DNA from: Siphonodentalium dalli
Lineage: Eukaryota > Mollusca > Scaphopoda > Gadilida > Siphonodentaliidae
Direction: 5' to 3'
Assembly (NCBI GenBank): GCA_032622095.1
Contig: CP136066.1
Span: 197,274,816 to 197,338,815 of the forward strand
Length of the DNA stretch: 64,000 nt
Shown piece by piece: positions 36,811 to 50,929 of the stretch; the stretch's first letter is position 1, and every line of letters starts with the position of its first letter. The position numbers and the translations under genes are program-made. A model generated the notes under the pieces. The model saw only the letters and a list, made by a program, of their open reading frames with translations, was not told where the DNA came from and searched no databases.

Positions 36811-38639
36811 CTCGAAATTAGATTAAAATAACAATATATATGAAATCACGACGAATATGTCGGGACCCGTGCTGACCTCGTGCTCTAGAAATCCGGCTGC
36901 TTGGGGTTAAATTTTAATTAGGGCTGATGTGTTTACCACAATGACATACCTGTTATGTTCGTGGGTTATGCGTGTGGAGTGTCCTGGAGCCCTAAAAACG
37001 TGGCCATAATAGCGATAATGTTTGGTTTGTACATAGACGTATTGAAGTCCGTGATGACCTGTTTTTACCAAATTTCAACTGCGTGGGGTGGTTTTCCACT
37101 ACCAGCGGTCACACTGTCTACACATATGCATCAACTAATGTGGAGGGATATCTCTGTAGAGTGTCCTGGCACCTCGAAATTAGGTAGAAATGACAATTTA
37201 TATCAAATCACGACGAATATGTCGGGACCCGTGCTGACCTCGTGCTGTAGAAATCCAGCTGCGTAGAGTTAAATTGTAATTAGGGCTGATGTGTTGACCA
37301 CAATGACATACCTGTTATGTTCGTGGGTTATGCGTGTGGAGTGTCCTGGGGCCCTAAAAACGGGCCATAATAGCGATAATGTTCGGTTTGTACATAGAAG
37401 TATTGAAGTCCGTGATGACCTGTTTTTACCAAATTTCAACTGCGTGGGGTAGTTTTCCACTACCAGCGGTCACACTTTCTACACATATGCATCAACTAAT
37501 GTGGAGGGATATCTCTGTAGAGTGTCCTGGCACCTCGAAATTAGGTAGAAATGACAATTTATATTAAATCACGACGAATATGTCGGGACCCGTGCTGACC
37601 TCGTGCTTTAGAAATCCAGCTGCGTGGGGATAAATTGTAATTAGGGCTGATGTGTTGACCACAATGACAAACATGTTATGTTCGTGGGTTATGCGTGTGG
37701 AGTGTCCTGGAGCCATAAAAACGGGCCATAATAGCGATAATGTTTGGTTTGCACATAGACGTATTGAAGTCCGTGATGACCTACTTTTACCAAATTTCAA
37801 CTGCGTGGGGTGGTTTTCCACTACCAGCGGCCACACTCTCTACAAATATGCATCAACTAATGTGGAGGGATATCTCTGTAGAGTGTCCTGGTACCTCGAA
37901 ATTAGGTAGAAAATGCCAATTTATATGAAATCACGACGAATATGTCGGGACCCGTGCTGACCTCGTGCTCTAGAAATCCAGCTGCGTGGGGTTAAATTGT
38001 AATTAGGGCTGATGTGTTGACCACAATGACATACCTGTTATGTTCGTGGGTTATGCGTGTGGAGTGTACTGGAGCCCTAAAAACGGGCCATAATAGCGAT
38101 AATGTACGGTTTGTACATAGAAGTTTTGAAGTCCGTGATGACCTACTTTTCCCAAATTTCAACTGCGTGGGGTGGTTTTCCACTACCTGCGGTCACACTC
38201 TATACACATATGCATCAACTAATGTGGAGGGATATCTCTGTAGAGTGTCCTGGTACCTCGAAATTAGGTAGAAATGCCAATTTATATGAAATCACGACGA
38301 ATATGTCGGGACCCGTGCTGACCTCGTGCTCTAGAAATACAGCTGCGTGGGGTTTAATTGTAATTAGGGCTGATGTGTTGACCACAATGACATACCGGTT
38401 ATGTTCGTGGGTTATGCGTGTGGAGTGTCCTGGAGCCCTAAAAACGGGCCATAATAGCGATAATGTTCGGTTTGTACATAGACGTATTGAAGTCCGTGAT
38501 GACCTGTTTTTACCAAATTTCAACTGCGTGGGGTGGTTTTCCACTACCAGCGGTCACACTGTCTACACATATGCATCAACTAATGTGGAGGGATATCTCT
38601 GTAGAGTGTCCTGGCACCTCGAAATTAGGTAGAAATGAC

Positions 38640-40740
38640 AATTTATATCAAATCACGACGAATTTGTCGGGACCAGTGCTGACCTCGTGCTGTAGAAATC
38701 CAGCTGCGTGGGGTTAAATTGTAATTAGGGCTGATTTGTTGACCACAATGACATACCTGTTATGTTCGTGGGTTATGCGTGTGGAGTGTCCTGGAGCCCT
38801 AAAAACGGGCCATAATAGCGATAATGTTCGGTTTGTACATAGACGTATTGAAGTCCGTGATGACCTGTTTGTACCAAATTTCAACTGCGTGGGGTGGTTT
38901 TCCACTACCAGCGGTCACACTGTCTACACATATGCATCAACTAATGTGGAGGGATATCTCTGTAGAGTGTCCTGGCACCTCGAAATTAGGTAGAAATGAC
39001 AATTTATATGAAATCACGACGAATATGTCGGGATCCGTGCTGACCTCGTGCTGTAGAAATCCAGCTGAGTGGGGTTAAATTGTAATTAGGGCTGATGTGT
39101 TGACCACAATGACATACCTGTTATGTTCGTGGGTTGTGCGTGTGGAGTGTCCTGGAGCCCTAAAAACGGGCCATAATAGCGATAATGTTTGGTTTGTACA
39201 TAGACGTATTGAAGTCCGTGACGACCTGTTTTTACCAAATTTCAACTGCATGGGGTGGTTTTCCACTACCAGCGGTGACACTGTCTACACATATGCATCA
39301 AATAATGTGGAGGGATATCTCTGTAGAGTGTCCTGGCACCTCGAAATTAGGTAGAAATTACTATTTATATCAAATCACGACGAATATGTCGGGACCCGTG
39401 CTGACCTCGTGCTGTAGAAATCCAGCTGCGTGGGGTTAAATTGTAATTAGAGCTGATGTGTTGACCACAATGACATACCTGTTATGTTCGTGGGTTATGC
39501 ATGTGGAGTGTCCTGGAGCCCTAAAAACGGGCCATAATAGCGATAATGTTCGGTTTGAACATAGACGTATTGAAGTCCGTGATGACCTGTTTTTACCAAA
39601 TTTCAACTGCGTGGGGTGGTTTTCCACTACCAGCGGTCACACTGTCTACACATATGCATCAACTAATGTGGAGGGATATCTCTGTAGAGTGTCCTGGCAC
39701 CTCGAAATTAGGTAGAAATGACAATTTATATCAAATCACGACGAATTTGTCGGGACCAGTGCTGACCTCGTGCTGTAGAAATCCAGCTGCGTGGGGTTAA
39801 ATTGTAATTAGGGCTGATTTGTTGACCACAATGACATACCTGTTATGTTCGTGGGTTATGCGTGTGGAGTGTCCTGGAGCCCTAAAAACGGGCCATAATA
39901 GCGATAATGTTCGGTTTGTACATAGACGTATTGAAGTCCGTGATGACCTGTTTGTACCAAATTTCAACTGCGTGGGGTGGTTTTCCACTACCAGCGGTCA
40001 CACTGTCTACACATATGCATCAACTAATGTGGAGGGATATCTCTGTAGAGTGTCCTGGCACCTCGAAATTAGGTAGAAATGACAATTTATATGAAATCAC
40101 GACGAATATGTCGGGATCCGTGCTGACCTCGTGCTGTAGAAATCCAGCTGAGTGGGGTTAAATTGTAATTAGGGCTGATGTGTTGACCACAATGACATAC
40201 CTGTTATGTTCGTGGGTTGTGCGTGTGGAGTGTCCTGGAGCCCTAAAAACGGGCCATAATAGCGATAATGTTTGGTTTGTACATAGACGTATTGAAGTCC
40301 GTGACGACCTGTTTTTACCAAATTTCAACTGCATGGGGTGGTTTTCCACTACCAGCGGTGACACTGTCTACACATATGCATCATATAATATGGAGGGATA
40401 TCTCTGTAGAGTGTCCTGGCACCTCGAAATTAGGTAGAAATTACTATTTATATCAAATCACGACGAATATGTCGGGACCCGTGCTGACCTCGTGCTGTAG
40501 AAATCCAGCTGCGTGGGGTTAAATTGTAATTAGAGCTGATGTGTTGACCACAATGACATACCTGTTATGTTCGTGGGTTATGCATGTGGAGTGTCCTGGA
40601 GCCCTAAAAACGGGCCATAATAGCGATAATGTTCGGTTTGAACATAGACGTATTGAAGTCCGTGATGACCTGTTTTTACCAAATTTCAACTGCGTGGGGT
40701 GGTTTTCCACTACCAGCGGTCACACTGTCTACACATATGC
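38640..40740 (+). repeat. 3-monomer higher-order repeat, two copies of 1083 bp
   Basis: Diagnostic variants recur exactly 1083 bp apart. GAATTTGTCGGGACCAGTG is near 38661 and 39744, GGGATCCGTGCTGACC near 39029 and 40112, GTGACGACCTGTTT near 39219 and 40302, and CGGTTTGAACATAGACG near 39551 and 40634. The copies are nearly identical, with a few changes such as ATAATATGGAGG in the second. Confidence 0.85.
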
Positions 40741-42884
40741 ATAACTAATGTGGAGGGATATCTCTTAGAGTGTCCTGGCACCTCGAAATTAGGTAGAAAT
40801 GACAATTTATATGAAATAACGACGAATATGTCGGGACCCGTGCTGACCCCGTGCTGTAGAAATCCAGCTGCGTGGGGTTAAATTGTAATTAGGGCTGATG
40901 TGTTGACCACAATTTCATACCTGTTATGTTCGTGGGTTATGCGTGTGGAGTGTCCTGGGGCCCTAAAAACGGGCCATAATAGCCATAATGTTCGGTTTGT
41001 ACATAGAAGTATTGAAGTCCGTGATGACCTGTTTTTACCAAATTTCAACTCCGTGGGTTGGTTTTCCACTACCAGCGGTCACACTGTCTACACATATGCA
41101 TCAACTAATGTGGAGTGATATCTCTGTAGAGTGACCTGGCACCTCGAAATTAGGTAGAAATGATAATTTATATGAAATCACGACGAATATGTCGGGACCC
41201 GTGCGGACCTCGTGCTGTAGAAATCCAGCTGCGTGGGGTTAAATTGTAATTAGGGCTGATGTGTTGACCACAATGACATACCTGTTATGTTCGTGGGTTA
41301 TGCGTGTGGAGTGTCCTGGGGCCCTAAAAACGGGCCATAATAGCGATAATGTTCGGTTTGTACATAGAAGTATTGAAATCCGTGATGACCTGTTTTTACC
41401 AAATTTCAACTCCGTGGGTTGGTTTTCCACTACCAGCGGTCACACTGTCTACACATATGCATCAAATAATGTGGAGGGATATCTATGTAGAGTGTCCTGG
41501 CACCTCGAAATTAGGCAGAAATGACAATTTTATATTAAATCACGACGAATATGTCGGGACCCGTGCTGACCTCGTGCTTTAGAAATCCAGCTGCGTGGGG
41601 TTAAATTGTAATTAGGGCTGATGTGTTGACCACAATGACAAGCATGTTATGTTCATGGGTTATGCGTGTGGAGTGTCCTGGAGCCCTAAATACGGGCCAT
41701 AATAGCGATAATGTTCGGTTTGTACATAGAAGTATTGAAGTCCGTGATGACCTACTTTTCCCAAATTTCAACTGCGTGGGGTGTTTTTCCACTACCAGCG
41801 GCCACACTCTCTACAAATATGCATCAACTAATGTGGAGGGATATCTCTGTAGAGTGTCCTGGTACCTCGAATTTAGGTAGAAATGACAATTTATATGAAA
41901 TCACGACGAATATGTCGGGACCCGTGCTGACACCGTGCTCTAGAAATCCAGCTGCGTGGGGATAAATTGTACTTAGGGCTGATGGGTTGACCATAATGAC
42001 ATACCTGTTATGTTCGTGGGTTATGCGTGTGGAGTGTCCTGGAGCCCTAAAAACGGGCCATAATAGCGATAATGTTCGGTTTGTACATAGACGTATTGAA
42101 GTCCGTGATGACCTGTTTTTACCAAATTTCAACTGCGAGGGGTGGTTTTCCACTACCAGCGGTCACACTCTCTACAAATATGCATCAACTAATGTGGAGG
42201 GATATCTCTGTAGAGTGTCCTGGCACCTCGAAATTAGGTAGAAATGACAATTTATATGAAATCACGACGAATATGTCGGGACCCGTGCTGACCTCGTGCT
42301 GTAGAAATCCAGCTGCGTGAGGTTAAATTGTAATTAGGGCTGATGCGATTACCACAATGACATACCTGTTATGTTCATGGGTTATGCGTGTGGATTGTCC
42401 TGGAGCCCTAAAAACGGGCCATAATGGCGATAATGTTCGGTTTGTACATAGACGTATTGAAGTCCGTGATGACCTGTTTTTACCAAATTTCAACTGCGTG
42501 GGGTGGTTTTCGACTACCAGCGGTCACACTTTCTACACATATGCATCAACTAATGTGGAGGGATATCTCTGTAGAGTGTCCTGGCACCTCGAAATTAGGT
42601 AGAAATGACAATTTATATGAAATCACGACGAATATGTCGGGACCCGTGCTGACCTCGTGCTTTAGAGATCCAGATGCGTGGGGGTTAAATTGTAATTAGG
42701 GCTGATGTGTTGACCACAATGACATACCTGTTATGTTCTCGTGGGTTATGCGTGTGGAGTGTCCTGGAGCCCTAAAAACGTGCCATAATAGCGATAATGT
42801 TCCGTTTGTACATATACGTATTGAAGTCCGTGATGACCTGTTTTAACCAAATTTCAACTGCGTGGGGTTGTTTTACACTACCAG

Positions 42885-45800
42885 CGGTCACACTTTCTAC
42901 ACATATGCATCAACTAATGTGGAGGGATATCTCTGTAGAGTGTCCTGGCACCTCGAAATTAGGTAGAAATGACAATTTATATGAAATCACGACGAATATG
43001 TCGGGACCCGTGCTGAACTCGTGCTTTAGAAATCCAGCTGCGTGGGGTTAAATTGTAATTAGGGCTGATGTGTTGACCACAATGACATACCTGTTATGTT
43101 CGTGGGTTATGCGTGTGGAGTGTCCTGGAGCCCTAAAAACGGGCCATAATAGTGATAATGTTTGGTTTGTACATAGACGTATTGAAGTCCGTGATGACCT
43201 GTTTTTACCAAATTTCAACTGCATGGGGTGGTGTTCCACTACCAGCGGTCACACTCTCTACAAATATGCATCAACTAATGTGGAGGGATATCTCTGTAGA
43301 GTGTCCTGGTACCTCGAAATTAGGTAGAAATGCCAATTTATATGAAATCACGACGAATATGTCGGGACCCGTGGGGACCTCGTGCTCTAGAAATCCAGCT
43401 GCGTGGGGTTAAATTGTAATTAGGGCTGATGGGTTGACCATAATGACATACCTGTTATGTTCGTGGGTTATGCGTGTGGAGTGTCATGGAGCCCTAAAAG
43501 CGGGCCATAATAGCGATAATGTTCGGTTTGTACATAGACGTATTGAAGTCCGTGATGACCTGTTTTTACCAAATTTCAACTGCGTGGGGTGGTTTTCCAC
43601 TACCAGCGGTCACACTGTCTACACATATGCATCAACTAATGTGGAGGGATATCTCTGTAGAGTGTCCTGGCACCTCGAAATTAGGTAGAAATTACTATTT
43701 ATATCAAATCACGACGAATATGTCGGGACCCGTGCTGACCTCGTGCTGTAGAAATCCAGCTGCGTGGGGTTTAATTGTAATTAGGGCTGATGTGTTGACC
43801 ACAATGACATACCTGTTATGTTCGTGGGTTAAGCATGTGGAGTGTCCTGGAGCCCTAAAAACGGGCCATAATAGCGATAATGTTCGGTTTGTACATAGAC
43901 GTATTGAAGTCCGTGATGACCTGTTTTTACCAAATTTCAACTGCGTGGGGTGGTTTTCCACTACCAGCGGTCACACTGTCTACACATATGCATCAACTAA
44001 TGAGGAGTGATATCTCTGTAGAGTGACCTGGCACCTCGAAATTAGGGAGAAATGACAATTTATATGAAATCACGACGAATATGTCGGGACCCGTGCGGAC
44101 CTCGTGCTGTAGAAATCCAGCTGCGTGGGGTTAAATTGTAATTAGGGCTGATGTGTTGACCACAATGACATACCTGTTATGTTCGTGGGTTAAGCGTGTG
44201 GAGTGTCCTGGAGCCCTAAAAACGGGCCATAATAGCGATAATGTACGGTTTGTACATAGACGTATTGAAGTCCGTGATGACCTGTTTTTACCAAATTTCA
44301 ACTGCGTGGGGTGGTTTTCCACTGCCAGCGGTCACACTGTCTACACATATGCATCAACTAATGTGGAGGGATATCTCTGTAGAGTGTCCTGGCACCTCGA
44401 AATTAGGTAGAAATTACTATTTATATCAAATCACGACGAATATGTCGGGACCCGTGCTGACCTCGTGCTGTAGAAATCAAGCTGCGTGGGGTTAAATTGT
44501 AATTAGGGCTGATGTGTTGACCACAATGACATACCTGTTATGTTCGTGGGTTAAGCATGTGGAGTGTCCTGGAGCCCTAAAAACGGGCCATAATAGCGAT
44601 AATGTTCGGTTTGTACATAGACGTATTGAAGTCCGTGATGACCTGTTTTTACCAAATTTCAACTGCGTGGGGTGGTTTTCCACTACCAGCGGTCACACTG
44701 TCTACACATATGCATCAACTAATTTGGAGGGATATCTCTGTAGAGTGTCCTGGTACCTCGAAATTAGGTAGAAATGCCAATTTATATGAAATCACGACGA
44801 ATATGTCGGGACCCGTGCTGACCTCGTGCTCTAGAAATCCAGCTGCGTGGGGTTAAATTGTTATTAGGGCTGATGGGTTGACCATAATGACATACCTGTT
44901 ATGTTCGTGGGTTATGCGTGTGAGTGTCCTGGGGCCCTAAAAACGGGCCATAATAGCGATAATGTTCGGTTTGTACATAGAAGTATTGAAGTCCGTGATG
45001 ACCTGTTTTTACCAAATTTCAACTCCGTGGGGAGGTTTTCCACTACCAGCGGTCACACTCTCTACACATATGCATCAACTAATGTGGAGGGATATCTCTG
45101 TAGAGTGTCCTGGCACCTCGAAATTAGGTAGAAATGACAATTTATATGAAATCACGACGAATATGTCGGGACCCGTGCTGACCTCGTGCTATAGAAATCC
45201 AGCTGCGTGGGGTTAAATTGTAATTAGGGCTGATGCGATTACCACAATGACATACCTGTTATGTTCATGGGTTATGCGTGTGGAGTGTCCTGGAGCCCTA
45301 AAAACGGGCCATAATAGCGATAATGTTCGGTTTGTACATAGACGTATTGAAGTCCGTGATGACCTGTTTTTACCAAATTTCAACTGCGTGGGGTGGTTTT
45401 CCACTACCAGCGGTCACACTGTCTACACATATGCATCAACTAATGTGGAGGGATATCTCTGTAGAGTGTCCTGGCACCTCGAAATTAGGTAGAAATGACA
45501 ATTTATATCAAATCACGACGAATATGTCGGGACCCGTGCTGACCTCGTGCTTTAGAGATCCAGATGCGTGGGGTTAAATTGTAATTAGGGCTGATGTGTT
45601 GACCACAATGACATACCTGTTATGTTCGTGGGTTATGCGTGTGGAGTGTCCTGGATCCCTAAAAACGTGCCATAATAGCGATAATGTTCCGTTTGTACAT
45701 ATACGTATTGAAGTCCGTGATGACCTGTTTTAACCAAATTTCAACTGCGTGGGGTTGTTTTCCACTACCAGCGGTAACACTTTCTACACATATGCATCAA

Positions 45801-48800
45801 CTAATGTGGATGGATATCTCTGTAGAGTGTCCTGGCACCTCGAAATTAGGTAGAAATGACAATTTATATGAAATCACGACGAATATGTCGGGACCCGTGC
45901 TGACCTCGTGCTTTAGAAATCCAGCTGCGTGGGGTTAAATTGTAATTAGGGCTGATGTGTTGACCACAATGACATACCTGTTATGTTCGTGGGTTATGCG
46001 TGTGGAGTGTCCTGGAGCCCTAAAAACGGGCCATAATAGTGATAATGTTTGGTTTGTACATAGACGTATTGAAGTCCGTGATGACCTGTTTTTACCAAAT
46101 TTCAACTGCATGGGGTGGTTTTCCACTACCAGCGGTCACACTTTCTACACATATGCATCAACTAATGTGGAGGGATATCTCTGTAGAGTGTCCTGGCACC
46201 TCGAAATTAGGTAGAAATGACAATTTATATGAAATCACGACGAATATGTCGGGACCCGTGCTGAACTCGTGCTTTAGAAATCCAGCTGCGTGGGGTTAAA
46301 TTGTAATTAGGGCTGATGTGTTGACCACAATGACATACCTGTTATGTTCGTGGGTTATGCGTGTGGAGTGTCCTGGAGCCCTAAAAACGGGCCATAATAG
46401 TGATAATGTTTGGTTTGTACATAGACGTATTGAAGTCCGTGATGACCTGTTTTTACCAAATTTCAACTGCATGGGGTGGTGTTCCACTACCAGCGGTCAC
46501 ACTCTCTACAAATATGCATCAACTAATGTGGAGGGATATCTCTGTAGAGTGTCCTGGTACCTCGAAATTAGGTAGAAATGCCAATTTATATGAAATCACG
46601 ACGAATATGTCGGGACCCGTGGGGACCTCGTGCTCTAGAAATCCAGCTGCGTGGGGTTAAATTGTAATTAGGGCTGATGGGTTGACCATAATGACATACC
46701 TGTTATGTTCGTGGGTTATGCGTGTGGAGTGTCATGGAGCCCTAAAAGCGGGCCATAATAGCGATAATGTTCGGTTTGTACATAGACGTATTGAAGTCCG
46801 TGATGACCTGTTTTTACCAAATTTCAACTGCGTGGGGTGGTTTTCCACTACCAGCGGTCACACTGTCTACACATATGCATCAACTAATGTGGAGGGATAT
46901 CTCTGTAGAGTGTCCTGGCACCTCGAAATTAGGTAGAAATTACTATTTATATCAAATCACGACGAATATGTCGGGACCCGTGCTGACCTCGTGCTGTAGA
47001 AATCCAGCTGCGTGGGGTTTAATTGTAATTAGGGCTGATGTGTTGACCACAATGACATACCTGTTATGTTCGTGGGTTAAGCATGTGGAGTGTCCTGGAG
47101 CCCTAAAAACGGGCCATAATAGCGATAATGTTCGGTTTGTACATAGACGTATTGAAGTCCGTGATGACCTGTTTTTACCAAATTTCAACTGCGTGGGGTG
47201 GTTTTCCACTACCAGCGGTCACACTGTCTACACATATGCATCAACTAATGAGGAGTGATATCTCTGTAGAGTGACCTGGCACCTCGAAATTAGGGAGAAA
47301 TGACAATTTATATGAAATCACGACGAATATGTCGGGACCCGTGCGGACCTCGTGCTGTAGAAATCCAGCTGCGTGGGGTTAAATTGTAATTAGGGCTGAT
47401 GTGTTGACCACAATGACATACCTGTTATGTTCGTGGGTTAAGCGTGTGGAGTGTCCTGGAGCCCTAAAAACGGGCCATAATAGCGATAATGTACGGTTTG
47501 TACATAGACGTATTGAAGTCCGTGATGACCTGTTTTTACCAAATTTCAACTGCGTGGGGTGGTTTTCCACTGCCAGCGGTCACACTGTCTACACATATGC
47601 ATCAACTAATGTGGAGGGATATCTCTGTAGAGTGTCCTGGCACCTCGAAATTAGGTAGAAATTACTATTTATATCAAATCACGACGAATATGTCGGGACC
47701 CGTGCTGACCTCGTGCTGTAGAAATCAAGCTGCGTGGGGTTAAATTGTAATTAGGGCTGATGTGTTGACCACAATGACATACCTGTTATGTTCGTGGGTT
47801 AAGCATGTGGAGTGTCCTGGAGCCCTAAAAACGGGCCATAATAGCGATAATGTTCGGTTTGTACATAGACGTATTGAAGTCCGTGATGACCTGTTTTTAC
47901 CAAATTTCAACTGCGTGGGGTGGTTTTCCACTACCAGCGGTCACACTGTCTACACATATGCATCAACTAATTTGGAGGGATATCTCTGTAGAGTGTCCTG
48001 GTACCTCGAAATTAGGTAGAAATGCCAATTTATATGAAATCACGACGAATATGTCGGGACCCGTGCTGACCTCGTGCTCTAGAAATCCAGCTGCGTGGGG
48101 TTAAATTGTTATTAGGGCTGATGGGTTGACCATAATGACATACCTGTTATGTTCGTGGGTTATGCGTGTGGAGTGTCCTGGGGCCCTAAAAACGGGCCAT
48201 AATAGCGATAATGTTCGGTTTGTACATAGAAGTATTGAAGTCCGTGATGACCTGTTTTTACCAAATTTCAACTCCGTGGGGAGGTTTTCCACTACCAGCG
48301 GTCACACTCTCTACACATATGCATCAACTAATGTGGAGGGATATCTCTGTAGAGTGTCCTGGCACCTCGAAATTAGGTAGAAATGACAATTTATATGAAA
48401 TCACGACGAATATGTCGGGACCCGTGCTGACCTCGTGCTGTAGAAATCCAGCTGCGTGGGGTTAAATTGTAATTAGGGCTGATGCGATTACCACAATGAC
48501 ATACCTGTTATGTTCATGGGTTATGCGTGTGGAGTGTCCTGGAGCCCTAAAAACGGGCCATAATAGCGATAATGTTCGGTTTGTACATAGACGTATTGAA
48601 GTCCGTGATGACCTGTTTTTACCAAATTTCAACTGCGTGGGGTGGTTTTCCACTACCAGCGGTCACACTGTCTACACATATGCATCAACTAATGTGGAGG
48701 GATATCTCTGTAGAGTGTCCTGGCACCTCGAAATTAGGTAGAAATGACAATTTATATCAAATCACGACGAATATGTCGGGACCCGTGCTGACCTCGTGCT

Positions 48801-49390
48801 TTAGAGATCCAGATGCGTGGGGTTAAATTGTAATTAGGGCTGATGTGTTGACCACAATGACATACCTGTTATGTTCGTGGGTTATGCGTGTGGAGTGTCC
48901 TGGATCCCTAAAAACGTGCCATAATAGCGATAATGTTCCGTTTGTACATATACGTATTGAAGTCCGTGATGACCTGTTTTAACCAAATTTCAACTGCGTG
49001 GGGTTGTTTTCCACTACCAGCGGTAACACTTTCTACACATATGCATCAACTAATGTGGATGGATATCTCTGTAGAGTGTCCTGGCACCTCGAAATTAGGT
49101 AGAAATGACAATTTATATGAAATCACGACGAATATGTCGGGACCCGTGCTGACCTCGTGCTTTAGAAATCCAGCTGCGTGGGGTTAAATTGTAATTAGGG
49201 CTGATGTGTTGACCACAATGACATACCTGTTATGTTCGTGGGTTATGCGTGTGGAGTGTCCTGGAGCCCTAAAAACGGGCCATAATAGTGATAATGTTTG
49301 GTTTGTACATAGACGTATTGAAGTCCGTGATGACCTGTTTTTACCAAATTTCAACTGCATGGGGTGGTTTTCCACTACCAGCGGTCACAC
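42885..49390 (+). repeat. 9-monomer higher-order repeat, two adjacent copies of ~3.25 kb
   Basis: Copy 1 is about 42885-46133 and copy 2 about 46134-49390. Markers recur 3248-3249 bp apart: GTGCTGAACTCGTGC at 43012 and 46260, GTGGGGACCTCGTGC at 43372 and 46620, the AATGAGGAGTGATATC block at 43999 and 47247, and TCCGTTTGTACATATACG near 45689 and 48938. The copies look more than 99% identical; differences include one missing G near 44922 and CTATAG vs CTGTAG near 45190. This is a very recent nine-unit unequal exchange. Confidence 0.88.
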
Positions 49391-50929
49391 TCTCTACAAA
49401 TATGCATCAACTAATGAGGAGTGATATCTCTGTAGAGTGACCTGGTACCTCGAAATTAGGTGGAAATGCCAATTTATATGAAATCACGACGAATATGTCG
49501 GGACCCGTGCGGACCTCGTGCTCTAGAAATCCAGCTGCGTGGGGTTAAATTGTAATTAGGGCTGATGGGTTGACCATAATGACATACCTGTTATGTTCGT
49601 GGGTTATGCGTGTGGAGTGTCCTGGAGCCCTAAAAACGGGCCATAATAGCGATAATGTACGGTTTGTACATAGACGTATTGAAGTCCGTGATGACCTGTT
49701 TTTACCAAATTTCAACTGCGTGGGGTGGTTTTCCACTACCAGCGGTCACACTGTCTACACATATGCATCAACTAATGTGGAGGGATATCTCTGTAGAGTG
49801 TCCTGGTACCTCGAAATTAGGTAGAAATACCAATTTATATGAAATCACGACGAATATGTCGGGACCCGTGCTGACCTCGTGCTCTAGAAATCCAGCTGCG
49901 TGGGGTTAAATTGTTATTAGGGCTGATGGGTTGACCATAATGACATACCTGTTATGTTCGTGGGTTATGCGTGTGGAGTGTCCTGGGGCCCTAAAAACGG
50001 GCCATAATAGCGATAATGTTCGGTTTGTACATAGAAGTATTGAAGTCCGTGATGACCTGTTTTTACCAAATTTCAACTCCGTGGGGAGGTTTTCCACTAC
50101 CAGCGGTCACACTCTCTACACATATGCATCAACTAATGTGGAGGGATATCTCTGTAGAGTGTCCTGGCACCTCGAAATTAGGTAGAAATGACAATTTATA
50201 TGAAATCACGACGAATATGTCGGGACCCGTGCTGACCTCGTGCTGTAGAAATCCAGCTGCGTGGGGTTAAATTGTAATTAGGGCTGATGCGATTACCACA
50301 ATGACATACCTGTTATGTTCGTGGGTTATGCGTGTGAAGTGTCATGGAGCCCTAAAAACGGGCCATAATAGCGATAATGTTTGGTTTGTACATAGAAGTA
50401 TTGAAGCCCGTGATGACCTGTTTTTACCAAATTTCAACTGCGTGGGGTGGTTTTCCACTACCAGCGGTCACACTGTCTACACATATGCATAACTAATGTG
50501 GAGGGATATCTCTTAGAGTGTCCTGGCACCTCGAAATTAGGTAGAAATGACAATTTATATGAAATAACGACGAATATGTCGGGACCCGTGCTGACCCCGT
50601 GCTGTAGAAATCCAGCTGCGTGGGGTTAAATTGTAATTAGGGCTAATGTGTTGACCCCAATTTCATACCTGTTATGTTCGTGGGTTATGCGTGTGGAGTG
50701 TCCTGGGGCCCTAAAAACGGGCCATAATAGCGATAATGTTCGGTTTGTACATAGACGTATTGAAGTCCGTGATGACCTGTTTTTACCAAATTTCAACTGC
50801 GTGGGGTGGTTTTCCACTACCAGCGGTCACACCCTCTATACATATGCATTAACTAATGTGGAGGGATAACTCTGTAGAGTCTCCTGGCACCTAGAAAAGT
50901 AGGTAAGTAAAACGACAATTTGTATGAAA

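Larger units (their letters stand above)
36801..50929 (+). repeat. 361-bp satellite array, right arm (~39 monomers)
   Basis: The same monomer in opposite orientation, period 361 bp (for example MLTTMTYLLCSW-type frames start at 38736, 39097, 39458 and 39819). It is more heterogeneous than the left arm near the centre and near 41-43 kb. It contains a 3-monomer and a 9-monomer tandem duplication (separate entries). The last monomer (50,820-50,929) shares diagnostic variants with the first left-arm monomer: GGATAACTCTGTAGAGTCTCC, and the TAGAAAAGTAGGTAAGTAAA end, seen inverted at 22445-22490. Confidence 0.97.

Noticed and set aside
22421-50929. Dozens of 60-176-codon frames on both strands of the satellite (for example 38102-38632 and 43519-44010)
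   Set aside because: They repeat every 361 bp, occur on both strands at once, and are explained by stop-free stretches of the monomer. The longer ones arise from single mutations joining adjacent units. No start, splice or domain evidence.
22421-50929. CENP-B box in the satellite monomer
   Set aside because: The best candidate (CACGACGAATATGTCGGGAC) matches only 6 of 9 core positions of NTTCGNNNNANNCGGGN; both T's and the central A are wrong.
22421-50929. CRISPR array
   Set aside because: Direct repeats are contiguous 361-bp units with no unique spacers, in clearly eukaryotic sequence.
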